Both the position numbers and the translations under genes were made by a program. The notes under the pieces are model-generated. The model searched no databases, was not told the origin of the DNA, and saw only the letters and a program-made list of their open reading frames with translations. From an uncultured SAR86 cluster bacterium (GTDB lineage: Bacteria > Pseudomonadota > Gammaproteobacteria > Magnimaribacterales > D2472): 64,000 nt of DNA. Location: positions 583,295-647,294 of the forward strand of contig CACKEY010000001.1 of NCBI GenBank assembly GCA_902599315.1, written 5' to 3'. Numbering within the stretch: the stretch's first letter is position 1; every line of letters begins with the position of its first letter. Positions 10,837-20,464 of the stretch are shown piece after piece.

Positions 10837-11363
10837 TTTTATCTTATTTTGATTATGTTGTAATTGGAATAATTATTCTGTCAGGTTTCTTGGCTTTTTT
10901 TCGAGGCTTTATTCAGGAATGTTTATCGTTTGTTTTATGGGTAATTGCGTTTGCAGCATCAATGTTTTTAGATGTTCACCTAGACCCCTATCTATTGGAT
11001 TATATTCAAAGTCCTGAAATTAGAAGGGCGCTTATTATTATCTTTATTTTCGTTGGGATTATCTTTTTTGGGAGCTTTTTAATTAAATTACTACGAGGTT
11101 TAGTTCATTGGTCTGGTTTGGGTGGATTAGACAGATTGCTAGGAGTATTATTTGGATTTCTTAGAGGGTTTCTTTTAATTGTTGTAATTTATTTAGTGCT
11201 TCCAAATAACATTAAGCAGTCTAAGTTTATTGCAGATTCTGAGAGCGCTTATTATTTAAACAAATATGCACCCATGGCCGAGAAATTTTTTAAAAATATG
11301 ATCTCTGACGGAAATTCAGTTATGCTTAAGTCTAGTATCAGTAAAATTCACGAGACATTATAA
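10824..11363 (+). CDS. cvpA: CvpA family membrane protein
   Basis: CvpA is a small inner-membrane protein needed for colicin V production in E. coli and linked to envelope stress tolerance; its biochemical role is not settled. The 179 residues include about four hydrophobic helices and the family core FDYVVIGIIILSGFLAFFRGF near the start and GGLDRLLGVLFGFLRGFLLI in the middle. The start is TTG 10824, giving a 13-nt overlap with dedD; no better in-frame ATG or GTG precedes the first helix. It abuts purF with a 1-nt overlap (TAATG), as in E. coli cvpA-purF. Confidence 0.88.
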   Translation: MESIVLSYFDYVVIGIIILSGFLAFFRGFIQECLSFVLWVIAFAASMFLDVHLDPYLLDYIQSPEIRRALIIIFIFVGIIFFGSFLIKLLRGLVHWSGLGGLDRLLGVLFGFLRGFLLIVVIYLVLPNNIKQSKFIADSESAYYLNKYAPMAEKFFKNMISDGNSVMLKSSISKIHETL

Positions 11364-12844
11364 TGTGTGGAATAGTAGGGATATATTCTGAGAATCATGT
11401 AGCTAGCTCAATCTATGATTCTTTATTAATGCTGCAACACAGAGGCCAAGATGCGGCAGGAATGTCAGTTTGTGATTCAACAGGTAAAATAAATAGTAGA
11501 AAATCTATGGGGTATGTCCGAGATACTTTTCATCAAGGGCATATGAGCAGACTGCTAGGAAATTATGGCATTGGCCATGTACGATATCCAACAGCAGGAG
11601 GTGGTGGAAAGGAATTTGCGCAACCCATGTATGTAAATTCGCCTTATGGCATAAGCATTGCTCACAACGGAAATTTAACAAATTCCAAGACTCTTGCTCG
11701 TGAATTATTTCATGCAGAAATGAGGCATCTTAATACAGACTCAGACTCAGAGGTTCTTCTTAATATATTTGCACATGAGCTTGGAAAACAAAAAGCAATT
11801 TTGCCTTCTAAAAAACATTTTTTTCAGGCTGTAAGAAAGACTCATACAAGATGCCAAGGAGCATATGCAGTAGTAGCTCTAATTACCGGGTTTGGTTTGG
11901 TTGCTTTTAGAGACCCTCGAGGAATAAGGCCATTGGTAATTGGTGAAAAAGATGGGAATTTAAAAAAAGAATATATCGTTGCCTCTGAAAATGCTGCTTT
12001 CTCAGCGTTAGGTTTTAAAACCCTTCGAGATGTTGAACCAGGAGAGGCTATATATATTGATGCTGATGGAAATTTACATAGTGAGCAATGTTCTAAAAGT
12101 TCAAAATCAACTCCATGCATATTTGAATATGTTTACTTATCTAGGCCTGACTCAACTCTAGATGAAATTTCCGTTTACAAAGCTAGGATGAGAATGGGTC
12201 AAAAATTAGCAAAGAAAATACTAAGATTAAATCCAAATCATGACATCGATGTAGTAATTCCGATACCTGACAGCTCAACTACAGCTGCATTACAGCTTGC
12301 AGCAGCATTAAAGCTTCCTTATAGACAAGGCTTTGTAAAAAACAGATACGTTGGTAGAACTTTTATTATGCCAAACCAAGAGGAAAGAAAAAAGTCAGTT
12401 AGACGTAAGCTTAATATTTTAGATCTTGAATTTAAGGATAAGAATGTTTTATTAGTTGATGACTCAATAGTTAGGGGCACAACAAGTAAAAGAATTATCG
12501 AGATGGCAAAAGAAGCAGGAGCTAAAAAAGTATATTTTTCATCTGCAGCTCCACCAGTCAAATTTCAAAATTTATACGGAATTGATATGGCAGCTACCAA
12601 TGAGTTAATTGCCTCTGGCAAAACTGATGAAGAAGTTGCTAAAGCAATAGGTGCAGATTGGTTGATTTATCAAGATTTAAAAGACTTGATTGACTCTGCA
12701 AGAGAGGGCAATCCAGCAATTGAAAATTTTGAGATCTCTATTTTTGATGGCAAGTATCCAACATCAATTAGTTCTGATTACCTTGAAGACCTTGAAGTAA
12801 CTAGAGGAGATGAAACAAAAGTTGCCAGAGAAAAATCTAGTTAA
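11363..12844 (+). CDS. purF: Amidophosphoribosyltransferase
   Basis: First committed enzyme of purine synthesis; transfers glutamine amide nitrogen to PRPP. 493 aa, close to E. coli PurF. Cys2 (MCGIVGIY) becomes the N-terminal nucleophile of the glutaminase after Met removal. The PRPP-binding loop is [13 protein letters not shown] near residue 360. No propeptide is present, unlike the Bacillus type. It starts within the cvpA stop (1-nt overlap). Its stop overlaps the convergent acnB stop in a shared TTAA, leaving no room for a terminator between them. Confidence 0.96.
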   Translation: MCGIVGIYSENHVASSIYDSLLMLQHRGQDAAGMSVCDSTGKINSRKSMGYVRDTFHQGHMSRLLGNYGIGHVRYPTAGGGGKEFAQPMYVNSPYGISIAHNGNLTNSKTLARELFHAEMRHLNTDSDSEVLLNIFAHELGKQKAILPSKKHFFQAVRKTHTRCQGAYAVVALITGFGLVAFRDPRGIRPLVIGEKDGNLKKEYIVASENAAFSALGFKTLRDVEPGEAIYIDADGNLHSEQCSKSSKSTPCIFEYVYLSRPDSTLDEISVYKARMRMGQKLAKKILRLNPNHDIDVVIPIPDSSTTAALQLAAALKLPYRQGFVKNRYVGRTFIMPNQEERKKSVRRKLNILDLEFKDKNVLLVDDSIVRGTTSKRIIEMAKEAGAKKVYFSSAAPPVKFQNLYGIDMAATNELIASGKTDEEVAKAIGADWLIYQDLKDLIDSAREGNPAIENFEISIFDGKYPTSISSDYLEDLEVTRGDETKVAREKSS

Positions 12845-15420
12845 GCATTTACGATATTGATCGCAGGAATATCTGCTGCATTTGCGCTTTCAACATAGTT
12901 ATCTATTTCATTGAAATTTAAATACCGATATATTTCTTCAGCTAATGGATTAATGTCTTCCATGTATTTCAAGTATTCTTTGGTTGAGGGCAGCTTACCT
13001 AATACTGAAGAAATTGCAGCAAGCTCAGCTGAGGCTAAAAATACATCAGCACCATCTCCTAATCTATTTGGAAAGTTTCTAGTAGACGTTGATACTACGG
13101 TTGAATTTGCCAATACTCTGGCTTGATTACCCATACAGAGGGAGCAACCGGGTAATTCTGTTCTTGCTCCAGATGTTCCAAATACATTATAGATTCCTTC
13201 TTCCATTAATTGTTTTTCATCCATCTTGGTGGGTGGCACCACCCACAATCTAGCTTTAGTCCCATTATATTTCTTAAGTAAATGGCCTGCTGCTCTGAAG
13301 TGACCAATATTTGTCATACATGATCCAATAAATACTTCATCGATTTGCGTCTCTGCCACTGTTGATAAAGGCTTAATATCATCTGGATCATTGGGACATG
13401 CAAGAAGAGGCTCCGTAATTTTATTAAGGTCAATTTCGATTACCTCTGCATATTCAGCATCCTTATCTGGCTCAAGTAATTCTGGATTTTTGATCCATTC
13501 TTCCATTGCCTGTGCTCTTCTCTCTAAAGTTTTAGCATCACCATAACCACAGCCAATCATCCATCTCAGCATAACAATATTTGATTTTAGATATTCCATA
13601 ATCGGTTCTTTATTTAATCGAACTGTACACCCTGAAGCAGATCTTTCAGCAGAAGCATCTGATAATTCAAATGCTTGTTCTACTTTCAAATTTGGCAAAC
13701 CCTCTATCTCCAGACAACGACCAGAGAAGATATTTTTCTTTCCTTTTTTTTCTACAGTCAAAAGACCTTTTTGAATTGCTGCATATGGAATAGCATTTAC
13801 CAAATCTCTGAGGGTTATCCCTGGCTGCATTTTACCTTTAAATCTTACTAGCACTGATTCAGGCATATCTAATGGCATAACGCCTAATGCTGCTGCGAAT
13901 GCAACTAATCCCGATCCAGCAGGAAAACTTATGCCTAATGGAAACCGAGTATGGCTATCTCCGCCAGTTCCCACGCCATCAGGAAGCAGCATTCTATTGA
14001 GCCAAGAATGAATTATCCCATCACCAGGTTTTAATGAAACTCCTCCGCGATTCATTATAAAATCTGGCAATGTATGCTGCGTATCAATATCAACTGGCTT
14101 TGGATATGCAGCAGTATGACAAAAGGATTGCATAACAAGATCTGCTGAAAATCCCAAACATGCCAATTCTTTGAGTTCATCTCTAGTCATGGGACCAGTT
14201 GTATCTTGAGATCCTACTGTTGTCATTCTAGGTTCGCAATATGTTCCAGGTCTTACTCCTTTGATCCCACATGCTTTACCAACCATTTTTTGAGCTAATG
14301 TAAATCCTTTCTTTGAAGAATCTTCAGCATCTGGTCTTGTGAATATATCAGTTGGCTCTAAGCCAAGTGCTTCCCTGGTTTTGTCTGTTAATTGTCTCCC
14401 GATGATTAATGGAATTCGGCCATTTGCTCTTACCTCATCTAAAAGCACAGGAGTCTTAAGTTCAAATGTTGATAAGATTTCGCTGCTAGTAGCATCTAAT
14501 ATTTTTCCATTATATGGTTCAAAAATAATTTCTTGCCCCATTTTTAATTTTGATACATCGCATTCAACTGGAAAAGCTCCAGAATCTTCAAGTGTATTGA
14601 AGAAAATCGGTGCAATTTTTCCTCCAAAACAAAATCCGCCTTCTTTTTTGTTTGGAATGCATGGAATTTCATCTCCCATATGCCATAAGACAGAATTTGT
14701 AGCTGATTTTCTTGATGATCCAGTTCCTACGACATCACCAACAAAAACTAGTGGATTTCCTTTTTTCTTTAACTCTTCAATTGTTTCAAGAGGCTTCTCC
14801 AAACCTTCTCTAGGCATTTTGAACATTGCCAATGCGTGCAGCGGAATATCTGGTCTAGACCAAGCATCTGTTGCGGGAGATAGATCATCCGTATTAATTT
14901 CTCCTGGAACTTTATAGACAGTCAATTTAATTTGTTCAGGAATTCTTTCTTTTTCTTGAAACCAAGCACCCTCAGCCCAAGCATTTATAACAGTCTTTGC
15001 ATTTTTATTAGTTTCTGATAATTCCAATATTTCATTAAATGCATCAAAAATTAACAAAGTTTTACTTAAAGCATTTGCTGCTTCTTCCCCCAGCTCATCA
15101 TCTTCTAAGCATTTAACCAATGGTTGGATATTGTATCCGCCAAGCATTGTTCCTAAAATAATCACAGCTTCTTTTTTTGAGATGTAAGGGCTGCTTGTTT
15201 TGCCAGTTGTGATGTCCGCTAAAAAACCTGCTTTTACATATGCTGATTGATCAACTCCAGCCGGCGTTCTTTCTTTTAATAGCTCTAATAATAACTCTGA
15301 TTCTTGATGTTCAGATTTAAGCAATTCAACCAATTCTGATGTTTGTTGCGCTGAAAGGGGCAGGGGTGGTATTCCCTGTTCTTTCCTTTCTTCACAATGT
15401 ATTTTGTAATCTTGAAGCAT
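12841..15420 (-). CDS. acnB: Aconitate hydratase B
   Basis: Bifunctional TCA-cycle aconitase and 2-methylisocitrate dehydratase of proteobacteria. 859 aa with the AcnB architecture: HEAT-like N-terminal domain (starts [23 protein letters not shown]), swivel domain ([13 protein letters not shown]), then the Fe-S core with [14 protein letters not shown] and [12 protein letters not shown] carrying the cluster cysteines. A good SD (agggag) precedes the ATG. Propionyl-CoA is an expected end product of the steroid cluster in this window, so a 2-methylcitrate role would fit, but that is inference; no prp genes are visible here. Confidence 0.96.
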   Translation of the reverse strand: MLQDYKIHCEERKEQGIPPLPLSAQQTSELVELLKSEHQESELLLELLKERTPAGVDQSAYVKAGFLADITTGKTSSPYISKKEAVIILGTMLGGYNIQPLVKCLEDDELGEEAANALSKTLLIFDAFNEILELSETNKNAKTVINAWAEGAWFQEKERIPEQIKLTVYKVPGEINTDDLSPATDAWSRPDIPLHALAMFKMPREGLEKPLETIEELKKKGNPLVFVGDVVGTGSSRKSATNSVLWHMGDEIPCIPNKKEGGFCFGGKIAPIFFNTLEDSGAFPVECDVSKLKMGQEIIFEPYNGKILDATSSEILSTFELKTPVLLDEVRANGRIPLIIGRQLTDKTREALGLEPTDIFTRPDAEDSSKKGFTLAQKMVGKACGIKGVRPGTYCEPRMTTVGSQDTTGPMTRDELKELACLGFSADLVMQSFCHTAAYPKPVDIDTQHTLPDFIMNRGGVSLKPGDGIIHSWLNRMLLPDGVGTGGDSHTRFPLGISFPAGSGLVAFAAALGVMPLDMPESVLVRFKGKMQPGITLRDLVNAIPYAAIQKGLLTVEKKGKKNIFSGRCLEIEGLPNLKVEQAFELSDASAERSASGCTVRLNKEPIMEYLKSNIVMLRWMIGCGYGDAKTLERRAQAMEEWIKNPELLEPDKDAEYAEVIEIDLNKITEPLLACPNDPDDIKPLSTVAETQIDEVFIGSCMTNIGHFRAAGHLLKKYNGTKARLWVVPPTKMDEKQLMEEGIYNVFGTSGARTELPGCSLCMGNQARVLANSTVVSTSTRNFPNRLGDGADVFLASAELAAISSVLGKLPSTKEYLKYMEDINPLAEEIYRYLNFNEIDNYVESANAADIPAINIVNA

Positions 15421-15525
15421 TATTTTCTCCCTGGACAGTCATTTTACTGCGGTATTCCAAATTCCCCAAGCACATTAGATATTTCAATTATATTTACATT
15501 GATGAAATGATGTATTATCCAATCT

Positions 15526-15960
15526 ATGAAGAAAAATAAAGCTTCTACACCTTGCCTTGGAATATGTTCAACTACTTATGGCGATAATGTGTGCAAAGGA
15601 TGCAAACGTTTTGTTCATGAGGTAATCAATTGGAATAAATATGCTATTCCAGAAAAAGAATTGGTTAATTCTAGGCTTGAAAGCTTTAAGCTAACCGTTC
15701 TAAAAGATCGATTTTCCGTTTCAAATGCAGAGTTGCTTGCAACTCGACTCAATGATCAAGGAATCAACTTCAATGATTCTTTAGATCCAATGACTTGGAT
15801 TTTTGATCTACTTAGAGCAGCAGGTTCCCAAGATTTAGATTTAAATCAATTTGGAATTGTCTGCCACTCAAATGCTGAACTCTCTGAATTAAAAGATCAA
15901 ATTTATGCTGAATTTCTTGATCTTTCTGAGGCTCATTATGAAAGATATTTTTCTACTTAG
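15526..15960 (+). CDS. DUF1289-domain protein
   Basis: Small proteobacterial protein of unknown function. The N-terminus has the DUF1289 cysteine pattern TPCLGICSTTYGDNVCKGCKR (four Cys within about 25 residues), followed by WNKY, which suggests a metal or Fe-S site. Residues 50-144 form a non-conserved, probably helical tail that I do not recognise. It is divergent from acnB (105-base gap) and its last 8 bases overlap the convergent umuC end. The start at ATG 15526 puts the Cys motif at the N-terminus, as in relatives. Confidence 0.75.
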   Translation: MKKNKASTPCLGICSTTYGDNVCKGCKRFVHEVINWNKYAIPEKELVNSRLESFKLTVLKDRFSVSNAELLATRLNDQGINFNDSLDPMTWIFDLLRAAGSQDLDLNQFGIVCHSNAELSELKDQIYAEFLDLSEAHYERYFST

Positions 15961-17221
15961 TTTGTGGTAAATCCCACCAATTTGTTGTGTATTTAGGAGA
16001 TACCATTTGTTTTTGTATTGGTGATAATCCTGCAGGATGCTGTGACGCGTAATAAATCTGCGTTTGATTGCTATTAAGTGAATCTATAGTTTGCATCAAA
16101 TGCGTATCTTGCTTTAAGTGCTCATGATCTGCTGCCTTAAAAAGAGATTGTTGAATGAAGGTTGGATGTGAAAAGTGGCTTAATAATATTCCTGCTTTTG
16201 CATAGGGATAACCATTTTTGAAAGTTTTATTCAGAGCTTTATTTGCACCCATTAAAATGCTCCTTGTATCATCTATGGGGTAGGGAAAATGAAAGCTATT
16301 AAATCCTCGATGTTGTGATGTTTTTTGAAATCGACTGGTTGCAATAAAGACTGAAACCTGAGAGCACTTCTGCTTTTCATGTCTCAATTTTTCTCCAGCG
16401 CGCACTGCAAAATTACTGATCAGTGGTTTTAATAAGTCTAAATTATCAATTCTGCCTCTAAAGCTTCGACTTACAACAATTTGTTTTTTTGGATCAGAAT
16501 GATCTTCTATTTGAATGCATGATTCTCCTCTCAATTCTCTGACTGTGCGCTCTAAAACAACACTGAATTTTTTTCGAATTAATCCAATATCCATTTGCAT
16601 TAAGTCATATGCAGAATATGTGCCTAATTGATTGAGTTGCTTGGAGAGCCGATGACCAACACCCCAAACCTCGTCAACAGAAATAGCTTTTAGAATATGG
16701 GCTATATCTTTTTTACTACTGAGGCAGCAAACTCCTGCTCCACCTCTTTTATTTTTTGCTACATGACTCGCAACTTTAGCAAGGGTTTTTGTTGGTGCAA
16801 TGCCAATTCTTACAGGAATGCCAACCCATTGGCGTATAGTATTTCTGCAGTAAACACCAAATTCGTATGCTTGATTTGATTGTTGTATATGTTGCAGATC
16901 TAAAAATGCTTCATCAATGCTATAAACCTCCATTTTTTTGACCATCCCATCTAAAATGTTCATTACTCTTTTCGAGAGATCTCCGTATAGTGCAAAGTTA
17001 GACGAAAAAACCTTGCCTCCTTGAGCCAAGTAAGCATTTTTAACTTTAAACCAAGGGATGCCCATTTTGATTCCCATAGCTTTAGCCTCTTTGCTCCTGG
17101 CAATTACGCAACCATCATTGTTAGATAGCACAACAACGGGTTTCTTTTTTAAATCAGGTCTAAACACTCTTTCACACGAAGCATAGAAATTGTCACAATC
17201 TACTAATGCTAAAAATTTCAT
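15953..17221 (-). CDS. umuC: DNA polymerase V catalytic subunit (Y-family)
   Basis: Error-prone lesion-bypass polymerase that acts with cleaved UmuD dimers and RecA. The 422-residue length is right for UmuC. The catalytic core shows ALVDCDNFYASCERVFRP (first metal-binding Asp), VVVLSNNDGCVIARS, and YSIDEAFLDL (second acidic pair), then a helix-hairpin-helix segment (VDEVWGVGHRLSKQL) and the UmuC C-terminal domain. It overlaps umuD by 4 nt (ATGA), so the two are translated together. Expression should follow the LexA site upstream of umuD. Confidence 0.95.
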   Translation of the reverse strand: MKFLALVDCDNFYASCERVFRPDLKKKPVVVLSNNDGCVIARSKEAKAMGIKMGIPWFKVKNAYLAQGGKVFSSNFALYGDLSKRVMNILDGMVKKMEVYSIDEAFLDLQHIQQSNQAYEFGVYCRNTIRQWVGIPVRIGIAPTKTLAKVASHVAKNKRGGAGVCCLSSKKDIAHILKAISVDEVWGVGHRLSKQLNQLGTYSAYDLMQMDIGLIRKKFSVVLERTVRELRGESCIQIEDHSDPKKQIVVSRSFRGRIDNLDLLKPLISNFAVRAGEKLRHEKQKCSQVSVFIATSRFQKTSQHRGFNSFHFPYPIDDTRSILMGANKALNKTFKNGYPYAKAGILLSHFSHPTFIQQSLFKAADHEHLKQDTHLMQTIDSLNSNQTQIYYASQHPAGLSPIQKQMVSPKYTTNWWDLPQTK

Positions 17222-17649
17222 TCAAATTTATTAATGGCAGCAGTTACTGTTCCCATAATATCTAGATCTTGACCATGCTGAATGTAAATTGGTTCATATT
17301 TAGGATTCTCTGGCAGTAAGCAAAGCCGAGGCTTGAGTTGCAATCGCTTGCAGACAAAGTCACCATCCAAAGATGCAACTACAATACTTCCATGCTTTGG
17401 CTTGAGACTACGATCAACTATTAAGATAGCTTGATCAGCAATATTTGCATTAAGCATTGAATCTCCAGACACTCTTACCAAAAAAGTTGCTGCTCCATTT
17501 TTAATAAGATATTTATTTAGATCAATTGGACTTTCTAGGTAATCATTCGCTGGACTTGGGAAACCTACAGAAACTGGCTCTACAAAAAATTTTGTAAAAC
17601 TTGCAGGCAGATCACTTGCCGATATTAAACCGAGATAATTAATAGTCAT
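17218..17649 (-). CDS. umuD: UmuD, self-cleaving SOS mutagenesis subunit (S24 family)
   Basis: UmuD autocleaves on RecA filaments; UmuD' then activates UmuC. 143 aa. The catalytic dyad is visible as Ser64 (SGDSM) and Lys101 (FVCKR). The scissile bond lies before GFPSPA at about residues 28-29, and is Val-Gly rather than the Cys-Gly of E. coli UmuD or the Ala-Gly of LexA. No DNA-binding domain is present, so it is UmuD and not LexA. The start ATG lies 14 nt from a near-perfect LexA operator. No strong SD is visible. Confidence 0.94.
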   Translation of the reverse strand: MTINYLGLISASDLPASFTKFFVEPVSVGFPSPANDYLESPIDLNKYLIKNGAATFLVRVSGDSMLNANIADQAILIVDRSLKPKHGSIVVASLDGDFVCKRLQLKPRLCLLPENPKYEPIYIQHGQDLDIMGTVTAAINKFE

Positions 17650-17663
17650 GGGATTATAAAATA

Positions 17664-17679
17664 CTGTATATTTATACAG
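17664..17679. promoter_or_regulatory. LexA operator (SOS box) for umuDC
   Basis: CTGTATATTTATACAG is a 16-bp palindrome of the gammaproteobacterial SOS-box form CTGT-N8-ACAG and differs from the E. coli consensus by one central base. It lies 14 nt upstream of umuD and overlaps the likely -10 element, so LexA binding would block initiation. LexA itself is not in the window. Confidence 0.92.
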
Positions 17680-17699
17680 TATTATTTACAAACAAACAA
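17671..17699 (-). promoter_or_regulatory. Probable umuDC promoter
   Basis: On the minus strand TTGTTT (17699-17694) and TATAAA (17676-17671) are separated by 17 nt, a sigma70-like arrangement whose -10 lies inside the LexA box. A second TATAAT lies only 3 nt before the ATG and would give an almost leaderless message. I prefer the first. Confidence 0.5.
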
Positions 17700-17704
17700 T
17701 AGTT

Positions 17705-18415
17705 TTATAACTTAAATTCGGTTAAATCTTGTTGTTGATCGTCAAGAAATAGACACCAACCGGTTTTATACCAATCACCCAAAACAATTCGAGTGCCAGC
17801 GCTAGTATGGTGAGTTTTTGGCCTATGAGTATGGCCATGAATAAGCAAATCTATGCGATGCTCAGCAAAAAATTGATCAATAGCTTTAGGAGTAACGTCC
17901 ATAATACTTTTGTCTTTATTTTTATTATCAGCTTGACTGACGTCACGCATGTTCGAAGCAATCTTTAGGCGCTCATTTAAAGATTTTTCTAAAAATTTTT
18001 CTTGCCACTCTGAAGATCTAACCTCTTTTTTGAATTCAATATATTTTAAGTCGTTGGTACAAAAATCATCTCCATGAGAGAGAGCAATTTTTAAATCATA
18101 GAAGTTCATAAAAAATGGATCTGGAAGCAATTTTAGATTAGATTTTTTTGCGAAATTTCGGCCACACAGGAAATCTCTGTTGCCGTGAATAAAAAATACC
18201 TCCAAGCCATTGCGGGTTGAATGATTAATATTTTGCATAACATTGGTGGCAAGCTCAGAGTTATCGTCATCTCCAATCCAAGCCTCAAAAAGATCACCTA
18301 ATATGTATAAATGTGATAGCTCCTGGGCAGCATTATTTAAGAAATTAAAAAAGCCCTCCGTTACAGAGGGCATATTTTCAGATAAATGAAGATCAGATAT
18401 AAATCCTAACTTCAT
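17705..18415 (-). CDS. lpxH: UDP-2,3-diacylglucosamine pyrophosphohydrolase
   Basis: Makes lipid X in lipid A synthesis, peripheral to the inner membrane; it shows the organism has an LPS outer membrane. 236 aa, typical. The metallophosphoesterase ligands are in order: FISDLHLSENMP, ILGDLFEAWIGDDD, IHGNRDFLCG, LSHGDDFCTND and HGHTHRP. It overlaps the upstream cyclophilin gene by 4 nt; ppiB-lpxH adjacency is also seen in other gammaproteobacteria. The umuDC promoter occupies the short gap downstream of its stop. Confidence 0.95.
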   Translation of the reverse strand: MKLGFISDLHLSENMPSVTEGFFNFLNNAAQELSHLYILGDLFEAWIGDDDNSELATNVMQNINHSTRNGLEVFFIHGNRDFLCGRNFAKKSNLKLLPDPFFMNFYDLKIALSHGDDFCTNDLKYIEFKKEVRSSEWQEKFLEKSLNERLKIASNMRDVSQADNKNKDKSIMDVTPKAIDQFFAEHRIDLLIHGHTHRPKTHHTSAGTRIVLGDWYKTGWCLFLDDQQQDLTEFKL

Positions 18416-19032
18416 TCACTCACTGTAACTGAATTAATAATTGTTGGTTCAAGAGGAGCATCAGCATAACCTCCAACATTGGAGGTTATACTCAGAGCAA
18501 TCTGATCTACAACGTCCATTCCATCAATAACAGAGCCAAATACTGCATAGCCCCAGCCTTGTGAGGTTTCAGCTGTATGATTTAGAAAGTCGTTATCTTT
18601 ATGGTTAATGAAAAATTGACCGGTTGCAGAATGAGGATCCATGGTTCTAGCCATCGCAATTGAGCCACGGTCATTCTTTAATCCATTATTGGCCTCATTT
18701 TGAATAGGATCAGTGTCGGTTGGCTTAGGGGCCATATTTTCATCAAGACCGCCACCCTGAACCATAAACCCTTCGATAATTCTGTGAAAAATAGTACCAG
18801 TGTAATAACCATCTTCGGCTAATTTTAGAAAGTTTGCCACAGTTATGGGTGCATTGTTTGCATCAAGTTCTAAGTGGATATCTCCGGCTGAAGTAGAAAT
18901 AGTAACAAGTGACATTTGATCCTCCTCTGGATAATATTCATTTTGATCATTTTGATCAGTAGGTGATAGGAAGAAGGTTAATGCAACAATGGTTACAATA
19001 GTTATTAAGGCAGTAATTTGTATTTTTGACAT
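18412..19032 (-). CDS. Peptidyl-prolyl cis-trans isomerase, cyclophilin type, membrane-anchored
   Basis: Catalyses proline isomerisation during protein folding. 206 aa: an N-terminal hydrophobic helix (about 5-22, ITALITIVTIVALTFFL) followed by a complete bacterial cyclophilin domain with FHRIIEGFMVQGGG (catalytic Arg), GQFFINHKDNDFLNH and WGYAVFGSVIDGMDVV. The anchor or signal segment implies an envelope location, more like PpiA than cytosolic PpiB. It heads a two-gene operon with lpxH and is divergent from cysS across a 61-base gap. Confidence 0.9.
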   Translation of the reverse strand: MSKIQITALITIVTIVALTFFLSPTDQNDQNEYYPEEDQMSLVTISTSAGDIHLELDANNAPITVANFLKLAEDGYYTGTIFHRIIEGFMVQGGGLDENMAPKPTDTDPIQNEANNGLKNDRGSIAMARTMDPHSATGQFFINHKDNDFLNHTAETSQGWGYAVFGSVIDGMDVVDQIALSITSNVGGYADAPLEPTIINSVTVSE

Positions 19033-19093
19033 TAATAAAACCTACATTCCAGTTAAGTTCTCTATAATAAGTGATTCATATATCAAATAACAG

Positions 19094-20464
19094 ATGACAA
19101 TTAAGTTTTATAACTCCTTGACCAATCAGAAGGAAGATTTTGTTCCCATCCGTGAGGGTGAGGTTGGGATGTATGTTTGTGGAATGACTGTTTATGATAA
19201 CTGTCACTTAGGTCATGCAAGGGCGATGATGGCTTTTGACATAGTTGCACGTTATCTTCGATATCAAGGTTATAAAGTAAATTTTATTCGTAACATCACT
19301 GATATAGATGACAAGATCATTGAAAGAGCTTATGAAAATAAAGAGAAGATTGAGGATCTAACCGCAAGAACAATAGCTAGTATGCAAGAAGATTTTCTTA
19401 AACTTGGATTGGAACCACCAAACAATGAACCACGAGCTACTGATCATATTGAAGGCATGATAAAAATGATTGTTGATTTGATTGACAAAGGAAATGCTTA
19501 CCATTCAAAGACCGGAGATGTTTTTTTTTCAGTACGAACATTTCCTGAGTATGGAAAATTATCAAACAAAAATATTGATGAATTGAATCCTGGTTCGCGA
19601 ATTGAAGAGGATGAATCAAAGGAAGATCCTCTAGACTTCGTACTTTGGAAAAGCGCTAAGCCAAATGAACCATCATGGGAATCTCCATGGGGTCCTGGAA
19701 GGCCGGGATGGCATATTGAGTGTTCGGTGATGTCACTAGAAAATTTAGGTGAGCATTTTGACATTCATGGTGGAGGTCCAGATTTATTATTTCCGCATCA
19801 TGAGAATGAGATTGCTCAATCTGAGTGTGCATCAAATTGCAAGCTTGCAAATTATTGGATGCATTCAGGCTTATTAAAAATTAATGGTGAGAAAATGTCT
19901 AAATCTTTGGGTAACTTTGCTATGTTAAAAGATTTATTCAATTCTTATCATCCAGAAGTTATCCGTTACTATCTAATTTCTAGTCACTATAGAAGTGCTT
20001 TAAATTTTGATAACGAGTCATTAGGTCAAGCACGATCAGCTCTCACAAGACTTTATCAAGCTCTATCTCTTGCATCGTCAAATGAGTCAGATATAGATGG
20101 AGATAGCGTTAAAGAATTTGTCAACTCAATGAATGACGATTTAAATACTCCTGAGGCACTCAGTACTTTATTTAGATTGGCAAGGTTAATTAACAGTAGT
20201 AAGGATGTTCAAGACAGAACTAAGTATTCATCTACTATGAAAGAATTGGGCATGGTTCTTGGTCTTTTAAATGAAAGTCCAGATGTTTTCTTTCAACATG
20301 GTGCAAGCTTGTCTGATGAGGAAATAGAGGCTCAAATAAAAGAAAGAAACATAGCAAGAAAGGCTAAAGATTTTAAAAGAGCTGATCAAATAAGAGATGA
20401 TTTAGTAGCTAAAGGTATTTTACTTGACGATTCTAGTGATAGAACAACTTGGAAGAAATCTTAA
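19094..20464 (+). CDS. cysS: Cysteinyl-tRNA synthetase
   Basis: Class I synthetase charging tRNA-Cys. 456 aa, normal. The Zn site begins at YVCGMTVYDNCHLGHARAM, which contains the HIGH-type box (HLGH), and continues with WHIECSVMS and HHENEIAQSECAS. KMSKSLGN is the second ATP signature near residue 270. The start MTIKFYNSLTNQKEDF is the family norm. A TATAAT at 19063-19068 in the gap to ppi could be its -10. The stop overlaps the convergent SDR gene by 4 nt in a shared TTAA. Confidence 0.96.
   Translation: MTIKFYNSLTNQKEDFVPIREGEVGMYVCGMTVYDNCHLGHARAMMAFDIVARYLRYQGYKVNFIRNITDIDDKIIERAYENKEKIEDLTARTIASMQEDFLKLGLEPPNNEPRATDHIEGMIKMIVDLIDKGNAYHSKTGDVFFSVRTFPEYGKLSNKNIDELNPGSRIEEDESKEDPLDFVLWKSAKPNEPSWESPWGPGRPGWHIECSVMSLENLGEHFDIHGGGPDLLFPHHENEIAQSECASNCKLANYWMHSGLLKINGEKMSKSLGNFAMLKDLFNSYHPEVIRYYLISSHYRSALNFDNESLGQARSALTRLYQALSLASSNESDIDGDSVKEFVNSMNDDLNTPEALSTLFRLARLINSSKDVQDRTKYSSTMKELGMVLGLLNESPDVFFQHGASLSDEEIEAQIKERNIARKAKDFKRADQIRDDLVAKGILLDDSSDRTTWKKS

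Noticed and set aside
14339-14917. 192-aa ORF antisense to acnB
   Set aside because: A frame shadow of a highly conserved gene on the other strand; the translation shows no domain pattern.
15339-15539. 66-aa ORF across the acnB start and the divergent gap
   Set aside because: It overlaps the acnB 5' end and the DUF1289 start, with no SD or homology.
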